From: Alistipes sp.
GTDB taxonomy: Bacteria > Bacteroidota > Bacteroidia > Bacteroidales > Rikenellaceae
Length of the DNA: 34,512 bases
Direction of reading: 5' to 3'
NCBI GenBank assembly: GCA_017424405.1
Contig: JAFPAD010000038.1
Span: forward strand, 1-34,512
Shown here: positions 8,270-15,263 of the stretch, piece by piece
Position numbering within the stretch: the stretch's first letter is position 1
How the letters are laid out: each line of letters begins with the position of its first letter
Made by a program: the position numbers and the translations under genes
Notes under the pieces: generated by a model
Database searches by the model: none
What the model was told of the DNA's origin: nothing
The model's input: only the letters and a program-made list of their open reading frames with translations

Positions 8270-8277
8270 CAAAAATA
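8270..8277 (-). promoter_or_regulatory. Candidate -7 promoter element for xerD
   Basis: Reads TATTTTTG on the minus strand, fitting TAnnTTTG. The expected transcript start near 8263 gives a leader of about 30 bases to the ATG at 8232. No TTG sits at the -33 position. It overlaps the start region of the divergent prmA transcript. Confidence 0.45.
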
Positions 8278-8294
8278 GCGAAATTTTACATAAT

Positions 8295-9128
8295 ATGGAA
8301 TATATAGAACTTAATATTTCAGTTGCCGATGCCGAGCAGTCGGAGATAATGATGGCTCTGCTGTCGGACTTTCCGTTTGAATCATTCAGCGAGGAGGAGG
8401 GGGCGTTGAAAGCATACATTCAACTCTCCGAGTGGGAGCAGTCATGTCACGATGTGGAGCAGATGTTGTCGCAGGAGGGTGTGACGTTTAGTGTGGCAGA
8501 TGTCCAGACCCAGAATTGGAATGCCGAGTGGGAGAGTAGCTTCGAGGCTGTGGATATTGCCGGCGAACGACCCATACGCATTCGTGCCGAGCATCATGCT
8601 GCGGCAGAGCAGGGTGTTATTGATGTGGTCATTGCTCCTCGCATGTCGTTCGGTACGGGTCATCACACCACAACGGCGCTTATGTCGGCGACAATCGCAG
8701 CTTCGGCAGTCGAGGGTAAGGTTGGCTTGGATATGGGTTGCGGCACAGGTGTGCTGGCAATCGTGGCGTTAAAGTGCGGCGCCGAGCGTATGATTGCGGT
8801 GGATATTGACGATTGGGCATGCGACAGTTGTCATGACAGCATCGCCTTGAGTGGTGTTGCCGAGCGCGTCGATGTGCGCTGCGGCTCGATCGATGTTGTC
8901 GCTGGCGAGAATGTTGATTTCATATTGGCAAATATCAATCGCAACATATTGCAGATGATGATGGCGGAGTTCGCTCAAGTGCTTAATCCCAAAGGCTGGA
9001 TTGCTATGAGTGGTTTTCTGCAGGAGGACGCAGCTGCGGTTGCTCAGGCAGCACGAGAGCAGGGGCTTGAGATGGTGTCCGAGCAGGAGCAAGATGGTTG
9101 GGTTGTTATGGTATGTAAAAAGTTGTAG
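8295..9128 (+). CDS. prmA: Ribosomal protein L11 methyltransferase PrmA
   Basis: PrmA uses S-adenosylmethionine to trimethylate ribosomal protein L11. The 277-residue protein has the family layout: an N-terminal substrate-recognition domain (about 1-95), the PrmA hallmark FGTGHHTTT at residues 119-127, the SAM-binding loop [12 protein letters not shown] at 145-156, the acidic end of strand 2 (VDID near 169-172), and the catalytic-loop motif LANINRN at 211-217. Length is slightly below the 290 or so typical of proteobacterial PrmA. It is driven by the promoter at 8217-8248, is divergent from xerD, and is followed two bases later by wbqC, so the two are surely co-transcribed. The identification is secure; methylation of L11 in this organism is inferred from the family. 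Confidence 0.93.
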   Translation: MEYIELNISVADAEQSEIMMALLSDFPFESFSEEEGALKAYIQLSEWEQSCHDVEQMLSQEGVTFSVADVQTQNWNAEWESSFEAVDIAGERPIRIRAEHHAAAEQGVIDVVIAPRMSFGTGHHTTTALMSATIAASAVEGKVGLDMGCGTGVLAIVALKCGAERMIAVDIDDWACDSCHDSIALSGVAERVDVRCGSIDVVAGENVDFILANINRNILQMMMAEFAQVLNPKGWIAMSGFLQEDAAAVAQAAREQGLEMVSEQEQDGWVVMVCKKL

Positions 9129-9130
9129 TT

Positions 9131-9736
9131 ATGGTTATACTTCCTTCAGCATATATGCCCTCGGTTGAGTATGTAGCACGTCTGCTACGCGAGGAGTCTG
9201 TGATTGATTTAGGCGAGAATTTCATCAAGCGTTCGGAACGCAATCGTGCCTCGATTCTCACGGCAAATGGTGTTATGCAGCTCTCGGTACATGTGGAAAA
9301 TGCTAATCGCCCACGTCAGAAGATGCGTGATGTGAAGATTGATTATTCTAAGCGCTGGCAGCATCAGCATTGGGTGTCAATTCTCTCGGCATATAAGTCG
9401 TCGCCCTATTTCGATTACTTTGCTCACGAGATAGAGCCTTTCTACAAGCGTGAGTGGCGCTACTTGGTGGATTATAATATGGAGTATTTGGAGGTGTTGT
9501 TGCGACTGTTGGGAGCTTCAAAATCTTTAAATATCTCGGATCAGTATATTATGGCAACGGAGAGTGATTTGGATTTGCGTCCAAAACAAAAAAAGGATTC
9601 GACATTTGTTGCCGAACCCTATTTTCAAGTATTTTCCGAGCGAATGCCTTTCCAGCCCAATCTATCAATTTTGGATTTGTTGATGTGCGAGGGTAGGTCG
9701 GCTATTGATGGGATTTTAATGTGTTGCCAATTGTGA
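9131..9736 (+). CDS. WbqC family protein
   Basis: This 201-residue protein matches the WbqC-like family, first named from O-antigen clusters and of unsettled biochemical role. The family-type start is LPSAYMPSVEYVARLL, followed by a conserved basic centre, FIKRSERNRASILTANG, and the later WVSILSAYKSSPYFDYF block. No signal peptide or membrane segment is present, so it is cytoplasmic. It starts two bases after the prmA stop and must be translated from the same message. No glycosyltransferase or other surface-polysaccharide gene is near, so the O-antigen link is not supported here. Its last 35 bases overlap the 3' end of the converging GH2-type gene and no terminator is visible between them. 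Confidence 0.82.
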   Translation: MVILPSAYMPSVEYVARLLREESVIDLGENFIKRSERNRASILTANGVMQLSVHVENANRPRQKMRDVKIDYSKRWQHQHWVSILSAYKSSPYFDYFAHEIEPFYKREWRYLVDYNMEYLEVLLRLLGASKSLNISDQYIMATESDLDLRPKQKKDSTFVAEPYFQVFSERMPFQPNLSILDLLMCEGRSAIDGILMCCQL

Positions 9737-11702
9737 TTACCTGCTGGTCGTGAAGCTCGCCAGCTTTGACCATCACCGAGTTGCGTCCGTGCATGACAAT
9801 CGAGTCTGAGATATATTGCATGGGCGCATATTCTCTTACATGTACGGTGTCCTTGTTTACTATCATAACGGGAGCATCTTTAGCAGAAGAGTAGAATTTT
9901 ATCTGCTGAATGGTGTCCAGGCGAATATTGCGACGCTTTTCTGTTATGTGTAACGTAGGACTTTTTTTGTTCCAAAGCGTACGGTAGAGGAAGTAAGAGT
10001 CCTTCTCGTCGTTGCGGTCAAATGTGACCAATCCTTTACGAGATATGCCATCTTCGTGTCGCACAGAGCCAAACTCAAACATATTGTTTATCCACATGCC
10101 CCAATATATGGAGTCTTGAGCCATGTGCTGCACATAACCCTCGTGGAACTCGGTCTGCCAGCGTTCGGGCAGCCAGCGCTGATCCACGTCCAAAGGCTTG
10201 AGGCTGGTGTTTGATTGTTGCTGTATGGAGCCTGCCTCACCGTAGGCAACAGCCGAACGCAGATGACCCCACTCGGTGTGTTGCTTTTCGTTCCATATCT
10301 CAAGGTCTTTGATAGCTCCTTTATCCCAACCCAAATTCTGTTGCCATACAATCAAGTCGGGCACAAAGTTAATCTCACCATCTTGATTACTGCAAGCTAC
10401 CGTAGGTCGTGATGGGTCGAGTTGCTTGGCTGTCGAGTTAAGCTCCTTTACAAAGTCCAAGACATCGTCGCCTCGCATCCACACCAAAGAGTATATACCC
10501 CACATCACTACCGATGGGTGGTTATAGTTTTGTATGATAATCTCGCGCAACTGCTGTATGCCGTTGTCGTGGAAGCGCTTTGTGGCGAAATATGAGAAGT
10601 CGCTCAGGTATGGTGCACGTGTAAATGGAGTGTCAATCCACACCAACATGCCGTTCTGGTCGCAGATGTCGTATAGGTATTGCGCATGAGGTGCGGTTGC
10701 TGAACGTATGGCTGTTGCGCCAATGTCGCGTATCTTCTCCATATCCTCGTCGTAATGGCGTGAGCGTAGTGCGCTACCCACCACCGCGCGGTCATGGTGC
10801 AACGTTACTCCGTTGATTTTTATTTTCTCGCCATTGATTCTCAGTCCGGTTTTGGGTCCTACATCAATCTTGCGGAAGCCGGTGTTTACCACCACTTCGT
10901 CTTCATAATTGCGACCTATCGAAACACTCACGCTATACATGTTTGGCTCGTCGCAGCTCCACAGCAAAGGCTCCTCAAGTCGAAACGGAATGTCAATAGG
11001 CTCATCAGGCTTGATTTGCTCCTTTAGGTAGCGAGAATAAACCACGTCGCCCATCGGACTACGTACCGAGATGTAGAGGTCGCACAGCTTGTCGGTAGTA
11101 CTTGTAACCCACACCGATGCCGATGCATCGACAACCGTGTCGGTGACATTAATTTGATTCACAAGTACTCCGTCTGAACCGTAATAGAGCGGAGATATTG
11201 TAGTCTGCTCGGTGACGATAAGCTCCACATCACGATAAATACCACCATATAGGTTTATCTCCGAAGAGGTGGGAAGGACATCATTCTGGTAGGCGTTGTT
11301 CACCACCACGACAATCGAATTGTCCTCACCAAATCGTAGATGCTTGGTTATTTCAAACGTAAATGCAGTCCAGCCGCCTCGATGCTCTCCCACATGATGA
11401 CCATTCACAAATACGTCGGCGACGCTTTGCACACCGTGAAACTTCAAGAACATGCGGTTGCGCGCCCAGTCATTGGGAATAAATATTGAGCGTGAGTAGT
11501 TAGCCGTAGTCTTCAGATACTCACCTTGTCCCGACAAAGCGTCGAGGTTCCAAGTGTGTGGCAATGATACGCGTCGTGCGTTATCGCTGCTTGTTTCGGT
11601 TTTGAAGAAGAAAAACCACTCGTCGTTTAGCGAAAAAACTTCTCGTGCTGAGGTTGTGTAACACAACATCAATAATATAAATGCAAGAATATAACGTTTC
11701 AT
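9702..11702 (-). CDS. GH2-family protein with degenerate active site (beta-galactosidase-like)
   Basis: A 666-residue secreted protein of glycoside hydrolase family 2 build: signal peptide (about 1-19), jelly-roll sugar-binding domain (25-180, with FVNGHHVGEHRGGWTAF), immunoglobulin-like domain (185-285), then the TIM barrel. Fold motifs survive, such as GFRKIDV, NHPSVVMWG, PERWQTEFHEGY and NNMFEFGS. The catalytic positions do not. The acid/base Asn-Glu after MWGIY is Ser405-Leu406, the nucleophile Glu of the usual EYG motif is Ala486 in VAYGEAGS, and the usual AHYP is ATAP. I therefore expect a non-hydrolytic or altered protein. The frame could start at 11732, but the ATG at 11702 gives a clean signal peptide. 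A -7 box lies far upstream at 11836-11843, leaving a long leader. No SusC/SusD or other glycosidase accompanies it. Confidence 0.85.
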   Translation of the reverse strand: MKRYILAFILLMLCYTTSAREVFSLNDEWFFFFKTETSSDNARRVSLPHTWNLDALSGQGEYLKTTANYSRSIFIPNDWARNRMFLKFHGVQSVADVFVNGHHVGEHRGGWTAFTFEITKHLRFGEDNSIVVVVNNAYQNDVLPTSSEINLYGGIYRDVELIVTEQTTISPLYYGSDGVLVNQINVTDTVVDASASVWVTSTTDKLCDLYISVRSPMGDVVYSRYLKEQIKPDEPIDIPFRLEEPLLWSCDEPNMYSVSVSIGRNYEDEVVVNTGFRKIDVGPKTGLRINGEKIKINGVTLHHDRAVVGSALRSRHYDEDMEKIRDIGATAIRSATAPHAQYLYDICDQNGMLVWIDTPFTRAPYLSDFSYFATKRFHDNGIQQLREIIIQNYNHPSVVMWGIYSLVWMRGDDVLDFVKELNSTAKQLDPSRPTVACSNQDGEINFVPDLIVWQQNLGWDKGAIKDLEIWNEKQHTEWGHLRSAVAYGEAGSIQQQSNTSLKPLDVDQRWLPERWQTEFHEGYVQHMAQDSIYWGMWINNMFEFGSVRHEDGISRKGLVTFDRNDEKDSYFLYRTLWNKKSPTLHITEKRRNIRLDTIQQIKFYSSAKDAPVMIVNKDTVHVREYAPMQYISDSIVMHGRNSVMVKAGELHDQQVITIGNTLKSHQ

Positions 11703-11829
11703 AATAATCAGTTTTGTTTCTTTAAGCAACACATGTCATTGCAGCTCAACCACAATAGTTATTCCGAATAAGCCACGTTGCTACGGAATGCTGCTTTATG
11801 TAAGCCTAAAGTAGATAATTACCCTATAC
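11703..11829 (-). other. Long, potentially structured leader of the GH2-type gene
   Basis: If transcription starts from the -7 box at 11836-11843 the leader is about 125 bases. It can form nested pairings: GCAGC/GCTGC (11741-11745 with 11790-11794) enclosing ATTCCG/CGGAAT (11761-11766 with 11784-11789), with a separate 5-base stem at 11794-11798/11807-11811. These are short stems and no known riboswitch motif is recognisable. No gene is seen in 11703-11925. Confidence 0.3.
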
Positions 11830-11835
11830 TTTTGA

Positions 11836-11843
11836 CAAAGATA
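11836..11843 (-). promoter_or_regulatory. Candidate -7 promoter element for the GH2-type gene
   Basis: Reads TATCTTTG on the minus strand, a perfect match, about 134 bases before the chosen start at 11702. The upstream stretch is AT-rich with no TTG at the right spacing. Confidence 0.45.
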
Positions 11844-11925
11844 CGAATAATCAAAAAAAATATGCTAACTTCGTGCAATATTTTAATGGTAAAAAAGTAA
11901 TTAAACATAAAACCTTTCAATACCG

Positions 11926-12417
11926 ATGAATGTATTTGATATAATCGTTTATATAGCATTGGCTTGGGCTGTTTTTAATGGCTGGAGAAGAGGATTTTTG
12001 TTGCAGCTGGTGTCGTTTGTCGCAGTGATTGCAGGTCTGATGCTTGCCGCGAAGTATGGTGCGTACGTTGGCTCTGTGATGGGTCTTGATAGTTCTACTG
12101 CTGCAATAGTGGGATTCTTGGTAATATTTCTTGCATCGTTGGTTGCCATCACCATTGTAGGTCATCTGTTGCGAGCCGTGTTGCGTTTTTCTGGATTGGG
12201 CGTAGCCGATGTGTTGCTGGGAATACTATTCTCGGTAGTGAAAATTGGATTGGTGGTAGGTGTTCTATTCTCATGGTTTGCAGCAATCAATCGTGATTAC
12301 ACGTGGGTTGAAAAGCAAACCATCGAGCAATCGCGTTGGTTTTCGCCCGTGGTGCGAATTACCGATACGATAATGCCTTATTTTGAAGAACAGTTGGGAA
12401 ATATAGTAAATCGTTAA
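11926..12417 (+). CDS. CvpA family membrane protein
   Basis: A 163-residue inner-membrane protein of the CvpA (colicin V production) family. Four hydrophobic segments are visible at about residues 2-18, 24-42, 59-82 and 96-120, with the family-type N-terminal FDIIVYIALAWAVFNGWRRGF, whose Gly-Trp-Arg-Arg-Gly turn is conserved. The role is unsettled; in proteobacteria CvpA is linked to envelope stress tolerance and colicin V export. It heads a tightly packed rightward operon, with rsgA starting three bases after its stop. A near-consensus TAACTTCG lies at 11866-11873 on the plus strand, but no spaced TTG accompanies it. The family call is good; any functional link to the ribosome and tRNA genes downstream is only positional. 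Confidence 0.85.
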   Translation: MNVFDIIVYIALAWAVFNGWRRGFLLQLVSFVAVIAGLMLAAKYGAYVGSVMGLDSSTAAIVGFLVIFLASLVAITIVGHLLRAVLRFSGLGVADVLLGILFSVVKIGLVVGVLFSWFAAINRDYTWVEKQTIEQSRWFSPVVRITDTIMPYFEEQLGNIVNR

Positions 12418-12420
12418 TAT

Positions 12421-13347
12421 ATGGCTGAAGGTCTGTTTGGTACAGTAGTGAAGGCTACGGGAAGTTGGTATGAGGTGCTTAGTGATGGCGCTTATTTGCA
12501 GTGTCGCATACGAGGTAAGTTGCGCCTGAAAGGAGTGCGTTCCACCAATCCTGTGGTTGTGGGTGATGTCGTAAAGTTATCTGCCGATGAGCAGGGAGGA
12601 TATGTTATTTCAGATATCGAGCCACGTCGTAATTACATCATTCGTCGTGCTTCCAACCTATCGAAAGAGTCTCATATCATAGCGGCGAATATTGACCAAG
12701 CCTTGCTGGTGGTGACGCTCTTTTCTCCAGAAACGGCATTGGAGTTTGTCGATAGATTTCTCGTTACATGTGAGGCATATAAAGTACCTGTTACTATCTT
12801 GCTTGCAAAGATAGATTTGGCTCGTCAGCACCCTGAGGCGGTAGAGGAGTTTCATGCAATATACGAGAGTGCTGGTTATAAGATTATTGAGGTATCGGCA
12901 ACCGAGCATGAAGGGGTTGAAGTCGTGCGAGAGTTGTTGCACAATAAGACTACGCTACTTTCGGGTAATTCAGGTGTTGGTAAATCAACGCTTGTGGCCG
13001 CTGTTGAGCCGGGCTTGGATATCAAAACGGGAGAAATATCGCAGAGCCATCACAAAGGTAAGCATACAACCACATTCTCTACCATGTATCCATTGGCTGA
13101 GGGCGGCTATATAATCGACACACCTGGAATAAAGGGTTTTGGTTTGATTGATATTGACGATGCCGAGTTGGCGCACTACTTCCCCGAGATGATGCACTAT
13201 CTGCCTGATTGTCGTTTCTATAATTGCTCACACACTCATGAGCCTGGGTGCGCTGTGGTTGAGGCGGTTAAGCGAGGTGAGATAGCATATCCTCGTTATG
13301 AAAGTTACCTTAAAATAATGGACGAAGATGACAAATATCGTAAATAA
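12421..13347 (+). CDS. rsgA: Small ribosomal subunit biogenesis GTPase RsgA
   Basis: RsgA (YjeQ) is a circularly permuted GTPase that checks late 30S maturation. The 308-residue protein shows an N-terminal OB fold (about 1-70), then the permuted G motifs: G4 as AKID (129-132), G1 GNSGVGKST (182-190) and G3 DTPG (233-236). The C-terminal zinc site is formed by Cys264, Cys269, His271 and Cys277 in CRFYNCSHTHEPGC. The first residue of G4 is Ala where NKxD is usual, a minor oddity since that Asn normally contacts guanine. It starts three bases after cvpA and overlaps the trmH start by 20 bases, so translation is probably coupled. The assignment is secure. Confidence 0.94.
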   Translation: MAEGLFGTVVKATGSWYEVLSDGAYLQCRIRGKLRLKGVRSTNPVVVGDVVKLSADEQGGYVISDIEPRRNYIIRRASNLSKESHIIAANIDQALLVVTLFSPETALEFVDRFLVTCEAYKVPVTILLAKIDLARQHPEAVEEFHAIYESAGYKIIEVSATEHEGVEVVRELLHNKTTLLSGNSGVGKSTLVAAVEPGLDIKTGEISQSHHKGKHTTTFSTMYPLAEGGYIIDTPGIKGFGLIDIDDAELAHYFPEMMHYLPDCRFYNCSHTHEPGCAVVEAVKRGEIAYPRYESYLKIMDEDDKYRK

Positions 13348-14038
13348 TCTGGCTGAGTATGCTTCAGGACGAGATATGCAGTGGTATGTCGAACGTACCG
13401 AGTATATGATGGACTTCTTGACCGAGGAACGCATCGAGGTGTTGCGTCGTACGCTTAATGAACGTACGCGTTATATGACCATCTTGACCGAGAATACCTT
13501 TCATCCGCAAAATGCGTCGGCATTGATGCGTCACTGCGAGGCATTTGGTGTGCAGAATTTGCATACGGTGGAGACGGTGTGTAAGTTTAACCCCAATGTG
13601 AATATTGTGCGAGGCACCGATAAATGGGTTGATATTATACGTCACGAATCCACCACCGAGGCTATTGCATCGCTTAAGGCTGCGGGTTATCGACTTGTGG
13701 CAACCACGCCTCATCGTGAGAGCTGCACCCCCGAAACCTTCGATGTGGAGAAGGGACCTTTCTGTTTGGTCTTTGGTACCGAGCATACGGGAGTTTCAAG
13801 CGAGATTATCGAGTCGGCTGACGAGTATCTACGTATTCCTATGTGCGGTATGGTCGAGAGCTTGAATGTGTCGGCTTCGGCTGCTATATTGATTTACATG
13901 CTTTCGCAACGCATGCGTTTATCATCTGCAATCGATTGGCGATTGAAGGATATTGAGTATCAAGAGGTTTTGTTCCGCTGGGTGATGTCGTCGGCAAGGG
14001 ACGCCGAGAGGGTTTTAGAACGTAAATTTGGTAAATAA
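13328..14038 (+). CDS. trmH: TrmH-family tRNA/rRNA 2'-O-methyltransferase (SpoU)
   Basis: A SpoU-class trefoil-knot methyltransferase, most like TrmH, which methylates the 2'-OH of G18 in tRNA. Visible motifs are motif 1 NTFHPQNASALMRHCEAFG with the conserved Asn and Arg, motif 2 LVFGTEHTGVS, and motif 3 IPMCGMVESLNVSASAAI, which forms the knot and SAM site. At 236 residues it is near the usual length. The start at 13328 overlaps rsgA by 20 bases. An alternative ATG at 13376 would remove the overlap and 16 residues of low conservation, so the start is uncertain. Its stop shares a base with the next start (TAATG at 14036-14040). Modification of tRNA position 18 is inferred from similarity; other SpoU proteins modify rRNA. 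Confidence 0.85.
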   Translation: MTNIVNNLAEYASGRDMQWYVERTEYMMDFLTEERIEVLRRTLNERTRYMTILTENTFHPQNASALMRHCEAFGVQNLHTVETVCKFNPNVNIVRGTDKWVDIIRHESTTEAIASLKAAGYRLVATTPHRESCTPETFDVEKGPFCLVFGTEHTGVSSEIIESADEYLRIPMCGMVESLNVSASAAILIYMLSQRMRLSSAIDWRLKDIEYQEVLFRWVMSSARDAERVLERKFGK

Positions 14039-15237
14039 TGAGTGAGATATTACGCAAACAATTCCTGCGTCATGTGGCGCAGACCTCGCCCGCACCCCAA
14101 CTTATTGAGGTGGCACGTGCCGAGGGTGTATTTTTTTATACGCCCGATGGTAAGCCATACTACGATTTGGTGTCGGGTGTGTCGGTGAATAATGTCGGTC
14201 ATGGCAATAAGGTTGTTGTCGAGGCGGTACAACGTCAGGCGGCAGATTACATGCATATCATGGTCTATGGCGAGATGGTGGAACGACCACAGGTGGAGTT
14301 CGCTCGCTTGCTTGCCGAGAGTCTGCCCGAGCCACTTGATACGGTCTATTTTCTGAATTCGGGAGCCGAGGCGGTTGAAGGAGCCTTGAAGTTGGCGAAG
14401 CGCTATACCCATCGCACCGAGATGATTTCTATGCGCCGAGCTTATCACGGCTCGACACACGGTGCAATGAGTATGATGGGCGAGCCTGAGGGTGAGGAGT
14501 GGAAGAGTGCTTTCCGTCCGTTGTTGCCCGATACGAAAGCTATAAATTTCAATTCATTTGCCGACCTTGAGCAAATCACTGCTCGTACGGCGTGTGTGTT
14601 GTGTGAGCCTGTGCAGGGCGAGGCAGGCGTGAGAGTACCTGCTGAGGGTTATCTGCAGGCTCTGCGTAAGCGTTGTGACGAGGTGGGAGCGCTGCTTATT
14701 TTTGATGAGATTCAAGTCGGTATGGGTCGCGCAGGTGAGATGTTCGCCATGCAGAAGTATGGCGTAACGCCCGATATAGTATGCTTGGCAAAGGCGTTGG
14801 GTGGTGGCATGCCTCTTGGTGCGTTTGTGTCGAGCCAAGAGATTATGTCTAAACTAACGCACGACCCCGTGTTGGGTCATATCACCACCTTTGGTGGTCA
14901 TCCCGTGTGTTGCGCGGCAGGTTTGGCGGCGATGAAGTTCTTGCAGGAGAATAAGGTTGTCGCAGATGTCGAGCGCAAGGGAGCTATGTTTGAAGAGTTA
15001 CTCAGCAATCATTCGCAGGTCAAGGAGATTCGTCGTAGCGGTTTACTTATGGCTGTCGAGCTTGGTGAAGCGTCAAAGCTCTATCGCCTGATGGATATAT
15101 TTATCGAGGAGGGCATCATGAGCGATTGGTTCCTCTATTGCGACACCGCCTTCCGCATCTCACCTCCGCTGGTGATTTCCGACGACGAGATACGCAATTG
15201 TGTGGCGTTGATTAGAAAATGTTTGGATAGGTTATAA
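14038..15237 (+). CDS. Class III PLP-dependent aminotransferase
   Basis: A 399-residue cytoplasmic class III (acetylornithine/omega-amino acid type) aminotransferase. The pyridoxal-phosphate lysine is Lys252 in CLAKALGGGMPLGAF. Asp223 in IFDEIQVGMGRAG should contact the cofactor nitrogen, and SGAEAVEGALKLAKRYT (108-124) forms the phosphate-binding region. The substrate cannot be assigned: arginine-biosynthesis genes, lysine or GABA genes are absent nearby, so argD is not claimed. It is translationally coupled to trmH through a TAATG overlap and is the last gene of the tight cvpA-rsgA-trmH run. The surface lipoprotein gene follows after 26 bases. A 7-base inverted repeat at 15231-15248 overlaps its stop codon. 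Confidence 0.88.
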   Translation: MSEILRKQFLRHVAQTSPAPQLIEVARAEGVFFYTPDGKPYYDLVSGVSVNNVGHGNKVVVEAVQRQAADYMHIMVYGEMVERPQVEFARLLAESLPEPLDTVYFLNSGAEAVEGALKLAKRYTHRTEMISMRRAYHGSTHGAMSMMGEPEGEEWKSAFRPLLPDTKAINFNSFADLEQITARTACVLCEPVQGEAGVRVPAEGYLQALRKRCDEVGALLIFDEIQVGMGRAGEMFAMQKYGVTPDIVCLAKALGGGMPLGAFVSSQEIMSKLTHDPVLGHITTFGGHPVCCAAGLAAMKFLQENKVVADVERKGAMFEELLSNHSQVKEIRRSGLLMAVELGEASKLYRLMDIFIEEGIMSDWFLYCDTAFRISPPLVISDDEIRNCVALIRKCLDRL

Positions 15238-15248
15238 AGCATTATAAC
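15231..15248. repeat. Short AT-rich inverted repeat over the aminotransferase stop codon
   Basis: GTTATAA (15231-15237) and TTATAAC (15242-15248) around AGCA. It includes the TAA stop and lies just before the lipoprotein gene. It has no T tract, so a terminator is doubtful; an operator or chance palindrome is equally possible. Confidence 0.3.
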
Positions 15249-15263
15249 AAAACAATTGATATT

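Noticed and set aside
9131..9736. WbqC gene as evidence for an O-antigen or capsule cluster
   Set aside because: No glycosyltransferase, sugar-nucleotide or export gene is in the neighbourhood; the gene is coupled to prmA.
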